From contig JAIPAL010000001.1 of the NCBI GenBank assembly GCA_021740085.1, positions 62,001 to 126,000 of the forward strand: a stretch of DNA of 64,000 nt, in the 5' to 3' direction. Below are positions 20,101-29,239 of the stretch, piece after piece (within the stretch, counting starts at the first letter, position 1; every line of letters begins with the position of its first letter). The DNA is from Crocinitomicaceae bacterium (GTDB taxonomy: Bacteria > Bacteroidota > Bacteroidia > Flavobacteriales_D > Crocinitomicaceae). Position numbers and translations under genes: made by a program. The notes below the pieces were generated by a model. It worked only from the letters and a program-made list of their open reading frames with translations, ran no database searches and was not told the DNA's origin.

Positions 20101-20497
20101 AGCAGAACAAACAGCTATCAGACAGAAGTTAGAGCAAATGAGAAATGAGTTGAATAAAGATGGAAAGGGTTCGGGTAACAAACTTTCTCCCCTAATTAAA
20201 GAACTCGAAGAACAAGAAAAAGCACTAATAAATAAACGGCCTAACAACGATATTATAAATAGACAAAAAGAGATCTTAACAAGATTATTAGAAAGTGAAA
20301 AAGCAATAATGGAAAGGGGTTTTGATGAAAAAAGAGAATCAAAATCAGGTCAAAATGAAAATAACAGTAACCTAATACGATTTGATGAGTACAATAAGCA
20401 AAAATTAAAGCAAATTGAGCACATACAATCTGTTGATCCTTCATTCAGTAAGTATTACAAAGATAAGGCGAATCAATTCTTTAATTTGAATGATTAA
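17141..20497 (+). CDS. DUF4175 family membrane-anchored coiled-coil protein
   Basis: An 1118-residue protein. Membrane segments are at about 27-48, 54-75 and 155-176. A beta-rich extracytoplasmic-looking region follows (about 180-490), then a very long charged coiled coil (about 500-820; Lys/Glu/Leu heptads such as KKLLDELEKLMRE). A Gly/Pro/Lys-rich linker (about 905-985; repeated GEKPGEKPGDKPG) precedes another helical segment. The layout and the neighbours (small ATPase, ybeY, mnmG) match the DUF4175 proteins of Bacteroidota. I know of no proven function. The ATPase gene begins 15 bases downstream. Confidence 0.8.
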   Translation: MDNTFDRLVNQIDAFIRKYYTNEIVKGIFFFLGILIFSYLFVSILEYLGRFNSVFRAFFLFGFLSFNTFILVKYILIPLGKLFSFGNRINRNQASEIIGKFFPSISDRLKNTLQLNDLLISQEGNLELLNATVYQRSQELNTVPFVGAIEIKDNKKYLKFIIPLVLLLVSISIFIPTILTQGTERVVNFNKEYKPIAPFNFSVDNTHLLLEEGEDVKIYLTLKGSFLPENVYLVSVNGKFLMEKTSKNTFVSIIKKPKTSGNFYFIANEYESDKYNYKLLGKSIIGKLDAILIYPSYLGKVNTLITNTGDITVPEGTKIEWSVLTRNTKKTVLSFNKEKITFTSNGFNFKRLITNNATLKLDLFNLYSAKIDSTSLHVTVVKDAFPTISLSERIDSVAEGVRYFQGDIGDDYGLRSLNFVYTLIGENGNKKTSTMSVKAVNGTRSMFDFAVDFRRENVKLNDRIEYYFVVTDNDGVNGSKSTRSQLNTYKLPSLEELNENRSEDQQKNKEDLAKLLKKAQEFQKNVETLKKEVINSKSNDWNKINKAAQLKEEQKNLVESLEQLKSELNQSTEEKNQLSEMDKEVLEKQELIEKLLEDLMDDELKKLLDELEKLMRENNKEELKDKMQEISQSAEDMQKQLDRSLEMLKKLQVNERIDDAEKELKSLAKEQEELKKQVEENKLSKEEAAKKQEELNKKFEELKKDIQEIKELNKKLDQPIPLQDTKPLEESISEEMKDAKESLEQGKDKKAGENQKSAAEEMSELADQLNDNQEAANKKENEEDMNSIRNILESLMILSFNQESLITKFKKTNSKSPAYKKLGRLQRNIVTDTEIVKDSLLALAKRQPKIASFVDKELTIIKDNHELSINSIDEHRIVDLETHQQLTMTSYNNLALLLNEALQQMQAEMQAQQKGSGSCSKPGNGKPKPGSMSTGDMKEMLKKQLEKLKKGSSPGDGKEGEKPGEKPGDKPGMGMLGLGNKEIAKMAAEQTAIRQKLEQMRNELNKDGKGSGNKLSPLIKELEEQEKALINKRPNNDIINRQKEILTRLLESEKAIMERGFDEKRESKSGQNENNSNLIRFDEYNKQKLKQIEHIQSVDPSFSKYYKDKANQFFNLND

Positions 20498-20512
20498 TTC
20501 ATATAACTATCT

Positions 20513-20926
20513 ATGAGAGAAGGTTTTACATTAATAAAATCACTTAAGTTACCATCAAATAGTGAAGCTTTAACAGCCGTTGAGAATTTGGTGGATGAGA
20601 TATGCTTAGAGTTAGCGTTAAACGAAGACGCATACGGAAATGTATTAATTAGCGTAACAGAAGCGGTAAACAATGCTATTCATCATGGGAATAACAGCCA
20701 AGAGACTCTTATTATCGAACTGTTAGTTTTACATAATTCCACGGAGTTTTGTTTTTCTATAACGGATGAGGGTCCTGGTTTTGATTTCATGAATCTTCCC
20801 GATCCAACCGCTCCAGAAAACATTTTAAAAGAAAATGGTAGGGGTGTTTTCTTAATGAGAAATTTAGCCGATGAGGTTGAATTTGAAGAGAGTGGAAAAA
20901 AGGTAACACTTTATTTCAAGAAATGA
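20513..20926 (+). CDS. RsbW-like ATP-binding protein (GHKL fold anti-sigma/serine kinase family)
   Basis: A 137-residue single HATPase_c_2 domain. It shows the N box with E50 and N54 (EAVNNAIHHGN), the G1 box DEGPGFDF, and a G2-like GRGVFLMRNLAD segment, as in RsbW/SpoIIAB anti-sigma kinases. No anti-anti-sigma or sigma gene is adjacent, so its partner is unknown. It lies 15 bases after the DUF4175 gene and overlaps ybeY by 4 bases (ATGA), so it is part of this operon. Confidence 0.85.
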   Translation: MREGFTLIKSLKLPSNSEALTAVENLVDEICLELALNEDAYGNVLISVTEAVNNAIHHGNNSQETLIIELLVLHNSTEFCFSITDEGPGFDFMNLPDPTAPENILKENGRGVFLMRNLADEVEFEESGKKVTLYFKK

Positions 20927-21351
20927 TACAGTATGAGTTTACGAACGATGAAATTCCGGCATTCGATCCGGAATTTTTTGTTTTAGTTCTACCCAAACTA
21001 ATAAGTGCTGAGAAAAAGGAAGTGGGCGAAATATCTATTATTTTTACCAATGATGAGCATCTCTTGACCATTAACCAAGATTATTTGAAGCACGATTATT
21101 TCACTGACATTATTACGTTCGATTATTCTCATGCCCATTACATAAGCGGTGATTTGTTCATTTCACTAGAACGCGTTGGCGAGAATGCTAAGCAATTTGA
21201 AAAAGATTTTTTTAATGAGCTGTGTCGTGTTGTTTTTCATGGTGTGCTACATTTATGTGCTTATAATGATAAAACAGAGAGTGAAATTGCAATTATGCGA
21301 TCAAAGGAAGAATTTTATATTGATAATTTTGTTTCACGTGAAACAAAATAG
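20923..21351 (+). CDS. ybeY: Endoribonuclease YbeY
   Basis: A 142-residue protein of the YbeY family, a metal-dependent ribonuclease for 16S rRNA 3' maturation and ribosome quality control. Motifs: NQDYLKHDYFTDIITF, SGDLFISLERV and HGVLHLCAYND. The canonical HGxLHLxGYDH metal motif would put a third His at position 116; here it is D116, with H106 and H110 kept. From memory, many Bacteroidota YbeY proteins have Asp here, so this is probably a lineage variant and not a dead enzyme. The last codons (for VSRET) also form a perfect parS site. Overlaps the upstream ATPase gene by 4 bases. Confidence 0.92.
   Translation: MIQYEFTNDEIPAFDPEFFVLVLPKLISAEKKEVGEISIIFTNDEHLLTINQDYLKHDYFTDIITFDYSHAHYISGDLFISLERVGENAKQFEKDFFNELCRVVFHGVLHLCAYNDKTESEIAIMRSKEEFYIDNFVSRETK
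21330..21345. other. parS: parS site (ParB-binding centromere), perfect 16-bp palindrome
   Basis: Positions 21330-21345 read TGTTTCACGTGAAACA, identical to the consensus parS of chromosomal ParABS systems. It overlaps the final codons of ybeY. ParB clamps load here and organise origin-proximal DNA; in most chromosomes parS lies close to oriC. The identity is read directly; the function is inferred. Confidence 0.85.
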
Positions 21352-21353
21352 AA

Positions 21354-21369
21354 TGTTTCATGTGAAACT
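21354..21369. other. parS: Second parS-like site, near-perfect
   Basis: Positions 21354-21369 read TGTTTCATGTGAAACT, differing from consensus parS at two positions (centre C to T and the last base). Centre to centre it is 24 bases from the perfect copy, and it sits directly in the mnmG leader, ending 6 bases before the mnmG ATG. Binding of ParB here could also affect mnmG expression, which is inference. Confidence 0.7.
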
Positions 21370-21375
21370 ATTAAG

Positions 21376-23247
21376 ATGTTAAAAAAATATGATGTTATTG
21401 TTGTTGGCGCCGGACACGCAGGGTGTGAAGCGGCAAATGCTGCAGCAAAAATGGGAAGTAGTGTATTGTTACTTACAATGAATATGAATACTATTGCCCA
21501 AATGAGCTGTAATCCGGCAATGGGTGGTGTAGCAAAAGGGCAAATCGTGCGCGAAATTGATGCCTTAGGTGGTGGATCGGGCATCGTTAGTGATAAAAGC
21601 GCCATTCAATTTCGAATGCTTAATCTTTCAAAAGGACCAGCTATGTGGTCGCCCCGTACCCAAAATGATCGCATGTTGTTTGCAACAGAGTGGCGCATGT
21701 TGCTAGAACGAAATTCCAATGTGGATTTTTGGCAAGACATGTGTGCTGGATTAATCGTGGAAGATTCAATTATTAAGGGTGTTTACACTGCATTAGGTAT
21801 TCCAATTTATGGGAGCACTGTTGTATTAACCAATGGGACTTTCCTAAATGGATTGATCCACTTGGGTGAGAAACAATTTGGTGGTGGTCGAGCAGCGGAA
21901 AAAGCATCCACAGGAATTACCGAAGAGTTAATAGCATTAGGATTTGAGGCTGGTAGAATGAAAACGGGTACGCCACCCCGTGTAGATGGTCGCTCATTAG
22001 ATTATTCTAAAATGGAGTTACAAGATGGGGATGATACCCCTTCCAAATTTAGCTATTCAGACACCCAAAATCTCACAAAACAAAGGCCTTGTTACATTAC
22101 TTATACCAACACCAATACTCACGACGTATTACGAACGGGGTTTGATAGATCTCCCATGTTTAATGGTTCTATTAAAAGTACGGGACCGCGCTATTGTCCG
22201 AGTATAGAAGATAAGATAAACCGTTTCGCTGAACGCGATAGACATCAAATTTTTGTTGAACCAGAAGGGTGGGATACCATTGAAATTTATGTTAATGGCT
22301 TTAGTACCTCATTACCAGAAGATGTACAACTTGATGCATTAAGAACAATCCCTGGATTCGAAAAAGTTAAAATGTTTAGGCCAGGATATGCTATTGAATA
22401 CGATTTTTTTCCACCTACTCAGCTAAAGCATACGCTTGAAACTAAACGAATTGAAAATTTGTATTTTGCAGGACAAATTAATGGCACAACAGGTTACGAA
22501 GAAGCGGCTTGTCAAGGTTTAATGGCAGGGATTAATGCCCATTTGAAAATTAACGATAAAACGCCTTTTATTTTATCGCGAAGCGAAGCCTATATCGGTG
22601 TATTAATAGATGATTTAGTGACTAAAGGTACTAAAGAACCTTATCGGATGTTTACGAGTAGGGCAGAATACCGAATATTACTTCGGCAAGACAATGCAGA
22701 TATTCGCTTAACTGAATTGGGATATAATATTGGTCTTGCTGATAAATCAGCATTGGATACTGTTCAGTTAAAGATCAGGGGAACAGAAAAGCTTAAAAGG
22801 GCGCTACGGTCGATAGGTATTAGTCCGGCATTCGCCAACCCAATGTTAGAGGCAAAAGGTTCGGCACCAATTACGCAACAAGTTAAATTATCAAATTTAA
22901 TTCTCCGACCGCAAATCACCTTAACGGATTTATTAGAGGTGTCACCAGAAGCTAGCGCAATTGCTGATGAGTTAATTGTTTTACATCCTGATATTTTAGC
23001 ACAAACCGAAATTCTTCTTAAATATGAAGGGTATATTGAACGGGAAGAGGAACTAGTTAATAAGATGTTAAAATTAGACGATGTTAAAATACCTTCGGAT
23101 GTTATTTTTGATCAATTGAAAAATTTGAGTTTAGAGGCTATTGAAAAATTAAACTTAGTACGTCCTGTTACTATTGGACAGGCCTCAAGGATTTCGGGGG
23201 TTTCTCCAAGCGATATTTCTGTACTTTTAATTTATATTAGCCGTTAA
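21376..23247 (+). CDS. mnmG: tRNA uridine-5-carboxymethylaminomethyl modification enzyme MnmG (GidA)
   Basis: MnmG with MnmE installs the cmnm5 group on U34 of certain tRNAs, using FAD and a tetrahydrofolate cofactor. The 623-residue protein has the FAD-binding [10 protein letters not shown] motif, [13 protein letters not shown], the ALGGGSGIV region, [16 protein letters not shown], and near the C-terminal third [17 protein letters not shown]. The length is normal. Proximity of gidA/mnmG to the replication origin is common, and here two parS sites stand directly upstream. Confidence 0.97.
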   Translation: MLKKYDVIVVGAGHAGCEAANAAAKMGSSVLLLTMNMNTIAQMSCNPAMGGVAKGQIVREIDALGGGSGIVSDKSAIQFRMLNLSKGPAMWSPRTQNDRMLFATEWRMLLERNSNVDFWQDMCAGLIVEDSIIKGVYTALGIPIYGSTVVLTNGTFLNGLIHLGEKQFGGGRAAEKASTGITEELIALGFEAGRMKTGTPPRVDGRSLDYSKMELQDGDDTPSKFSYSDTQNLTKQRPCYITYTNTNTHDVLRTGFDRSPMFNGSIKSTGPRYCPSIEDKINRFAERDRHQIFVEPEGWDTIEIYVNGFSTSLPEDVQLDALRTIPGFEKVKMFRPGYAIEYDFFPPTQLKHTLETKRIENLYFAGQINGTTGYEEAACQGLMAGINAHLKINDKTPFILSRSEAYIGVLIDDLVTKGTKEPYRMFTSRAEYRILLRQDNADIRLTELGYNIGLADKSALDTVQLKIRGTEKLKRALRSIGISPAFANPMLEAKGSAPITQQVKLSNLILRPQITLTDLLEVSPEASAIADELIVLHPDILAQTEILLKYEGYIEREEELVNKMLKLDDVKIPSDVIFDQLKNLSLEAIEKLNLVRPVTIGQASRISGVSPSDISVLLIYISR

Positions 23248-23359
23248 AATTGATTTTTAAGCGATTTAATGACGTTTTAATAGTTTAAAGGTTAAATCAT
23301 GAGTGGATAGTTATGATAATTGATTTTACAACACCTTTTTTTAGGGTTTTATTTAAAAA

Positions 23360-24307
23360 ATGAGAAGAAAAGTTCTGTTTCTGGATAGTGTTCACCCAAT
23401 TCTTTTTGATCGGTTGAAAACAGCGGGATATAATTGTGTTCATGCAGAGGGTGAAAGTTTAGAATTTATTTATAATGATTCTTCCACCGTTTTTGGTTTG
23501 GTTCTTCGATCCAGGTATTTTTTAGGACAAGAATTTTTAGCACGCTTTAATAATTTACGATTTATCGCAAGGGCAGGTTCTGGTCTAGAAAATATTGATC
23601 AAGAATATTGCCGGCAAAATAATATTGCCCTTTTTAATTCTCCAGAAGGGAATAGCAATGCTGTTGCGGAACATGCATTGGCTTTATTATTGGGCTGTAT
23701 GAATAATGTTTACGTGGCAAATAATGAAATAAAACAAGGTTTCTGGAATCGTGAATCCAATAGGGGAGAGGAGTTAAAAGGCAAAACAGTGGGAATTATT
23801 GGTTTTGGCCATAATGGCAGGGCATTCGCCGAAAAACTCGTCGCTTTTGGTGTTACCGTTTTAGCACACGACAAGTATGTTTCTGTTCCAGATGAAAATG
23901 GAATTATAAATTCCACGTTAGAAATGATTTTTAATCAGGCAGATGTTGTCTCCTTTCACCTGCCACTAACAGACGAAACATATTATTATGCCGATGATAA
24001 ATTTTTCGCTAGTTTTTCTAAACCAATTTATTTTATTAATATTTCTAGAGGAAAAATTGTGGACACTTCCGCACTCGTAAGAGCAATCCAGTCCCGAAAA
24101 ATAAAAGCTTCAGGACTGGATGTTTTGGAGTTTGAGGCACAAAGTTTCGAATCCTTATTTAATAAGGAAATACCAGCCCCTCTATTATTTTTAATGAATG
24201 AACCAAGTGTTATTTTAACACCTCACATTGCGGGATGGACGCAGGAATCCAATATTCTATTGAGTGATGTCCTTGCAGATAAAATTTTATCTTTTTCCTT
24301 CCCTTAA
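23360..24307 (+). CDS. D-2-hydroxyacid dehydrogenase (phosphoglycerate dehydrogenase-like)
   Basis: A 315-residue NAD-dependent 2-hydroxyacid dehydrogenase. The Rossmann motif is VGIIGFGHNGRAFAEKL; the catalytic Arg is in NISRGKIVD and the His in LTPHIAGW. The N-terminal domain has the ARAGSGLENID substrate loop of this family. It has no C-terminal ACT domain, so it is a short form. It may be a 3-phosphoglycerate dehydrogenase for serine synthesis, but glycerate or hydroxypyruvate activity is equally possible; no serC or serB is adjacent. The stop is 5 bases from the convergent amidase gene. Confidence 0.82.
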   Translation: MRRKVLFLDSVHPILFDRLKTAGYNCVHAEGESLEFIYNDSSTVFGLVLRSRYFLGQEFLARFNNLRFIARAGSGLENIDQEYCRQNNIALFNSPEGNSNAVAEHALALLLGCMNNVYVANNEIKQGFWNRESNRGEELKGKTVGIIGFGHNGRAFAEKLVAFGVTVLAHDKYVSVPDENGIINSTLEMIFNQADVVSFHLPLTDETYYYADDKFFASFSKPIYFINISRGKIVDTSALVRAIQSRKIKASGLDVLEFEAQSFESLFNKEIPAPLLFLMNEPSVILTPHIAGWTQESNILLSDVLADKILSFSFP

Positions 24308-24312
24308 ACCGA

Positions 24313-27273
24313 TTAATTAATAACTAACTTTTTGATAATTAATTGATTACGACTGTTTATAACCACGTTATAATAGCCAATAGATAACTGAGGCGTTTCA
24401 ATAAAACCGCTGTTTTCTATGGTAGTACTGTGAATTAGTTTTCCTGTAGCGTCATATATTGAGACATCTGCTTGATTTATTAAATTACCAATCCAAAAAC
24501 CATTACCACTGCTTGGATTAGGATATATGATAAGCGACGCCAGTTCGTTTTCAATTTGACCGGCACTTGAATTTTGAAGCAACTTTTGGCCATCAGAACT
24601 TAACTGAGAATTTAATAGTGCGCCATTTTCAGCCTTTATGGTGAAATAATAAGTTTGGCCATAAATGGGGTTCGTCAATAGGTGCTGAATAGCGGTATTG
24701 AGTGCCGTATTAGTCCAAGTGATAATGTTTGTTCCTCCAGAAGTGGTTCCTAAGGCCCATTTGTAATTAGAAATACTAGAATGTATATCTGCTGCATTCC
24801 AATTGCATGAAAGTGTGTTCGTGTAAACCGTGTCAATGTCAGATGCGGCGCCATCGTTACAAGCGCTAATTACTGGAGGAGTCCAATCAATTAGGTATTG
24901 TTTAGAAGCAGTGTTTCCCCAATTTTGATCGTTATCGATTACTTCAGATTGAATGAGTCCTGTTGTAATCGCCGCGTTGCTTTGAAAGCGCATTTGTTGA
25001 TTATTTCCTACAGTTACTGATACATTTGTAGCCCTTGACTTAAACACTTTAACATTATCAAATCGAACGGTACATGCACCGCTTCGAAGCGATATTGAAT
25101 TGCCTGAAACAATTGGATTTGCATCTTGCCATTGCGATATTAACTGATTGTTTACATATACTTTAATTATTCCGGTTGTTGGGTTATACCATGTTTTAAT
25201 AGCATAATTAACTTGAGGAGTAATAACTAAAGAGTCTTCGTTTACCACGGTAAAAACATCATTCGTTACTTTATAAAGCTGAACTTTATCTGTTTCTTCT
25301 CTTAAATAAACGAAGTAAGAATTTCCCCGGTTCGGTAGCGTTGGATCAGAACAAAAGAAGTGCATTCCTGCCCGCTGATTTAAATTACTCGATGTTATTT
25401 TTTGTTCCCACTCATATAGGTACTGAGCACTATTATTTTGTGTAACATTTAAGTATGCGTTAGAATTATTTTGTGAAGCATCATTCATTAAAAATGCCTG
25501 ATTGTTAATACTAAATAAGCCCGTTTGCAAGGTCCAATTCACATTAACATCTTGAAAATCTTCGTGTGCGAATCCAAAACTACCATTAGCCATCCACCCA
25601 ATGTTAGCTGGATTTCTGTCTGCCACAAGATAAAAGCCTTTTTCTACCCCGCTACCCGCATCAACATCATTTATTTGTGCTTGAAAATCAGCAACTTGCC
25701 ATGTTGGTCCATTGCTTATAGTGCTAGTTGGTGGGGTATTATCGACAGTGTTAATAATGGATGTATACCCTGCGGCCCAGCCACTAGAAGTGGAACCACA
25801 ATCAGATCTAAACTCTACAAGCAAGGAGCCAGTAGTTCCAATTAGTGTAGCCGGTAGTGTTGTTCCTGAATAGCTGCCAAGTAGCGGTGCGTTGATGGTA
25901 GAACCGTTGTAAACGAAAAGTTTGTCTGTGCTGTGCACTGAAAAGGCGGTAAAAGATAAGGTTACAGAGGCAGCGTTTGCAGGCTGAATTAGCCATAGCT
26001 TCCGCTCATCATTACCGTAATTACCATTACTTCCCCCGGAGTCATAAAAATTACCACTCGCATTGGTAATTGTAGTGATCGTTGGGGTTGAGTTTATCAA
26101 TCGATAATATTTTTCCCAATTCCAGTTAATTCCCGGGTCAGTATGGGTTTGATTTGGATAGTGTTGATGTCCTTTTATTTTGACACAAGTACCCAAAACA
26201 TTAGAACCAGATGAAGCGGCACCATAATAGGTTCGTAAGCCATTAATTCCGTATCCACTAAGGATGATATCTTTAGATAAATTAGCAGAAGCTTGGTATA
26301 GTGCATTTGTGTACCAAACGGGGTTGTTAACATATCCTTCGTGTTCGTATCCAATCGTATACGGATTTTCTGATCCAACGTGCCAGGCCTTTGAGCCTTC
26401 CAAAACCATTTGTGTTACTTGTCCGTCCGAACTTCTTATTACATAATGGTAGGAAACGCCAGAATTGCAGTTTTGAGCCCAGGAAATAGCACCAGAGTAA
26501 GAGCCTTGAACAGTATGAATGGTGATTGCAGAAATGGCAGTCCCACCTCTACTACTAAAATTGCACGATGGAGTTGGTGTCCAAATAGCAGGACCATATT
26601 CTTGTGATTTATTGATCATTGGCGTGTAACTTATCCCGCTTTGCGAAACAACACCGTTTTTTTTTAAACTAATTCTTTGGGCGCTTAAGACCGAATAGTT
26701 TTCTTTTCCAAACAATGATTCAAGATCGTAATTTTTTACATCGAAATGATGAAGGGTGGCGAAAGGAGCTTCGTTTAATCGTCTGAAAACCTCTATGGCA
26801 AATGAATTCCTAGCGAAATCGTTTACTGTTCCCAATTTAGGAATCTCAGATAACTCTAGTAGGGCTATCCTTAATCGCTCTTCAATTTTAAGTCCTTTGT
26901 TTAAGGACAACTTCATTACAGAATCTAAGGCAAGTCCGTAAGCCATAATTTGCAGTTCTATAGACCCTTTTTGTTGAGAGATCGAAATTCCGCTAAGCTT
27001 TCCGATTAACTTTCCGTTTTCTAAAAAGTAATTTTTCCCATCGTCAAAAACCCCCATTATACCATAGGGCTGAGGTAAGCCTGAGCAAGAGTTTATATCC
27101 TCACTTTTAATTTCAACTATTCTGGTATTGGTAAAGGAAACGGCTTCTAAAGTTCCCCTTGGAACTTCTGATAAATGAAGGTAAGCGGCATTAAAGAAAG
27201 CCTCGTGTTGTTGTTGTGAAAAAGTATACATTGAGCTGTAAACCCCAATTAATAAGATGATTATGTATCGCAT
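24313..27273 (-). CDS. Secreted N-acetylmuramoyl-L-alanine amidase-domain protein with CUB domain and T9SS signal
   Basis: A 986-residue protein. The signal peptide is at 1-20. An Amidase_2/PGRP-type domain (about 245-385) has putative zinc ligands H253 (ITIHTVQGS) and H377 (HTDPG), plus SYHYVIRSSDGQVTQMV and WHVGSENPYTIGYEHEG. A CUB-like domain (about 405-505; GNFYDSGGSNGNYGNDE) follows. Next is a region resembling a concanavalin-like/LamG fold (DVNVNWTLQTG to RFDNVKVF), then a fibronectin-like part, and a type A T9SS signal (IIYPNPSSGNGFW to KKLVIN). The role is probably cleavage of peptidoglycan stem peptides outside the cell, for example against other bacteria; the target is inferred. Confidence 0.82.
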   Translation of the reverse strand: MRYIIILLIGVYSSMYTFSQQQHEAFFNAAYLHLSEVPRGTLEAVSFTNTRIVEIKSEDINSCSGLPQPYGIMGVFDDGKNYFLENGKLIGKLSGISISQQKGSIELQIMAYGLALDSVMKLSLNKGLKIEERLRIALLELSEIPKLGTVNDFARNSFAIEVFRRLNEAPFATLHHFDVKNYDLESLFGKENYSVLSAQRISLKKNGVVSQSGISYTPMINKSQEYGPAIWTPTPSCNFSSRGGTAISAITIHTVQGSYSGAISWAQNCNSGVSYHYVIRSSDGQVTQMVLEGSKAWHVGSENPYTIGYEHEGYVNNPVWYTNALYQASANLSKDIILSGYGINGLRTYYGAASSGSNVLGTCVKIKGHQHYPNQTHTDPGINWNWEKYYRLINSTPTITTITNASGNFYDSGGSNGNYGNDERKLWLIQPANAASVTLSFTAFSVHSTDKLFVYNGSTINAPLLGSYSGTTLPATLIGTTGSLLVEFRSDCGSTSSGWAAGYTSIINTVDNTPPTSTISNGPTWQVADFQAQINDVDAGSGVEKGFYLVADRNPANIGWMANGSFGFAHEDFQDVNVNWTLQTGLFSINNQAFLMNDASQNNSNAYLNVTQNNSAQYLYEWEQKITSSNLNQRAGMHFFCSDPTLPNRGNSYFVYLREETDKVQLYKVTNDVFTVVNEDSLVITPQVNYAIKTWYNPTTGIIKVYVNNQLISQWQDANPIVSGNSISLRSGACTVRFDNVKVFKSRATNVSVTVGNNQQMRFQSNAAITTGLIQSEVIDNDQNWGNTASKQYLIDWTPPVISACNDGAASDIDTVYTNTLSCNWNAADIHSSISNYKWALGTTSGGTNIITWTNTALNTAIQHLLTNPIYGQTYYFTIKAENGALLNSQLSSDGQKLLQNSSAGQIENELASLIIYPNPSSGNGFWIGNLINQADVSIYDATGKLIHSTTIENSGFIETPQLSIGYYNVVINSRNQLIIKKLVIN

Positions 27274-27347
27274 GTGTTTGATTGTTTAAAATGAAACGTG
27301 TTAACGTGATTTAATTCATAAACGTATAAAAGACATTTTTACAATTG

Positions 27348-27355
27348 CAAAAGTA
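27348..27355 (-). promoter_or_regulatory. -7 box upstream of the amidase gene
   Basis: The minus strand reads TACTTTTG, an exact TAnnTTTG match, 74 bases before the amidase ATG. No TTG element is found at proper spacing, so this is a weak call. Confidence 0.3.
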
Positions 27356-27427
27356 AAGCGAATTATTTAAGTAAAAATTAAATTATTGTTAATGATTAAT
27401 ATCAATTTGTTGGCGGGAATTTGCAAG

Positions 27428-27443
27428 TGTTTCAAGTGAAACC
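27428..27443. other. Degenerate third parS-like site
   Basis: Positions 27428-27443 read TGTTTCAAGTGAAACC, matching consensus parS at 14 of 16 bases. It is intergenic, between the amidase start and the stop of the outer-membrane barrel gene, about 6 kb from the parS pair at mnmG. The rest of the 239-base gap (27274-27512) holds nothing else that I recognise apart from the -7 box. Confidence 0.5.
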
Positions 27444-27512
27444 GTCCCATTTCAGAATGAAGTAGGTTTAAATTAGTAACCGTGGTTAAAAGATGTTACT
27501 AGAAACAAAGCG

Positions 27513-29237
27513 TTAGAACCGTGCCGTTATCCCCCCCATGATTTGTATAGGCATTACGGGATAATTTAACCATCGGCTATATCGCTGGGAAGCAATATTA
27601 TTAATTTGTAAAAAGGCAGACACTCTTTTATTGTAGCGATATTCCACGCCTAAATTTCCATCCGCAAGAAATCCTAAGGAGATAAAGTATTGATTGTTTT
27701 CGGTTAACACACCGTTTCCTGGACCATTAACTTTTGCCATTCTTCCTGATTCCATGGTTAAATCGGCGCGAATTAAAAATTTATCGTATAAATTGTAGGT
27801 GCCACGTAGAATAAATTGCAATTGCGGAAGGTTCCAAGCTCGTGCCTCGTTTTTCATTTCATAACTATTAAAACGACCTATACCATCAATCTTAAGTTTC
27901 TCATTTATTTGGTAAGACAAATTGGCTTCAATACTCGTTAGGTTGAGGGAGTCATAAACCAGATAAAATTGATTTCCTAATTTAGCATAACTTGTATCGG
28001 TAACAAAGAAGGCTCTGTTATTTATTTTGGCAAAACTCACGCTTATTCCATACGTCATGCGTTTTGTTATTCCTCCCCTAACACCAAAGTAAAGGTCATA
28101 CGGTTTGTTTTCATTTGACAAAGCGAGATTAGTTAGAACGTATGGATTTACGCTGTTCAAGGAACTGTAGGTGTTTTGACTTAATCCCCCTCGAATACCA
28201 ATATATGGAATAATTAAGTCATTTAATAAGGAATAAGAGATGGAAACCCTTGGATAAATATAAGCACGTGTAATTTGATTTACATCAATACTTATTCCTA
28301 CCCCAACATCTACCAGTAGTTTTTTCTGTAGCAAGCTTGTTGCAATCCCAGGATAAAGATCAATAATCGTATTATTTATTACAATTCCAGTATCAATCGC
28401 CGTTAAAGCTGAATCAGCTATTCCGTACTTGTAGCCATTATATCTCACCCCTAAATTGGTGTAGAAAGATTCACTTCCTTTATTGTACCACCCTCTTGTA
28501 TTAAAGTTAAAACTATTTTCGCGCACATTCCAGTCTGACAATGAATCTATAAGGGGTTTTTGCGAGTTAAGATTTTTATAAGCGAGATCAAATTTAAGAT
28601 TTAACCGTGCGCTATCTCCTCGATTCGCGATTAAACTAAGACCAAAACCTGTTCGTTGAATACGCTGTCTTATAGAGTCGGCACTTATATTTTCCAAAGG
28701 AATTCCGTAGTAATGATACCCATAGTTTTCATAATTTATGTCACCCCCCACGGTAATATTCTTTTTAATAAATTGTCCAAATACAAGGGCGCTGGTTTTA
28801 TCAAAACTTGCTGGTGCATACGTTACCTTATCGCGATCTTTAACATTACCGAATGAGCTGAGGTGTTTAATGTGTGCCCCATAAACCGAACTTCTAGAGC
28901 GTGTTGAATTAAAAAACAACTCGCCAAGAGGCATAATGGTTGAACCGATGCCAATTTTAGCATAAAATGGATAAAGCGCTTTGATTTTCTCGGTGGTTTC
29001 AACAGTTGCCGCTGCTATGGTATCAAGGCTTATTTTAGTGTCGCCGTAAAGTTGTAGAAGTGGCTGAGGTGTTATTGGGGCAACCGCCAAACTATCGATA
29101 ATTTTCGGACTAGAAATCAATCGATAAGTTGGTTCAACCTCTCTATTTCCAAGACCCTCTGCTTCAAAAACGTCTGGTGGTTGCGCGAGTAATGTCCCTA
29201 CGGAAAAAAACACAAGAAAGAATAAGAGTGCTTTCAT
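27513..29237 (-). CDS. Outer-membrane beta-barrel protein, TonB-dependent-receptor-like
   Basis: A 574-residue protein with a signal peptide (MKALLFFLVFFSVGTLLAQ). From about residue 100 on it consists of alternating amphipathic strands with aromatic girdles (for example TVGGDINYENYGYHYYG, NLGVRYNGYKYG) and ends in aromatic GGITARF, which matches an outer-membrane barrel assembled by Bam. I see no TonB box or plug domain, so it is a porin or receptor-like barrel of unknown substrate. It starts 2 bases after the TPR protein stops, so the two are almost certainly co-expressed. Confidence 0.7.
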   Translation of the reverse strand: MKALLFFLVFFSVGTLLAQPPDVFEAEGLGNREVEPTYRLISSPKIIDSLAVAPITPQPLLQLYGDTKISLDTIAAATVETTEKIKALYPFYAKIGIGSTIMPLGELFFNSTRSRSSVYGAHIKHLSSFGNVKDRDKVTYAPASFDKTSALVFGQFIKKNITVGGDINYENYGYHYYGIPLENISADSIRQRIQRTGFGLSLIANRGDSARLNLKFDLAYKNLNSQKPLIDSLSDWNVRENSFNFNTRGWYNKGSESFYTNLGVRYNGYKYGIADSALTAIDTGIVINNTIIDLYPGIATSLLQKKLLVDVGVGISIDVNQITRAYIYPRVSISYSLLNDLIIPYIGIRGGLSQNTYSSLNSVNPYVLTNLALSNENKPYDLYFGVRGGITKRMTYGISVSFAKINNRAFFVTDTSYAKLGNQFYLVYDSLNLTSIEANLSYQINEKLKIDGIGRFNSYEMKNEARAWNLPQLQFILRGTYNLYDKFLIRADLTMESGRMAKVNGPGNGVLTENNQYFISLGFLADGNLGVEYRYNKRVSAFLQINNIASQRYSRWLNYPVMPIQIMGGITARF

Positions 29238-29239
29238 TT

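Noticed and set aside
18847..20247. Long Ser/Phe-rich minus-strand frames within the DUF4175 gene
   Set aside because: They mirror the Lys/Glu coiled coil of the plus-strand gene and have no independent support.
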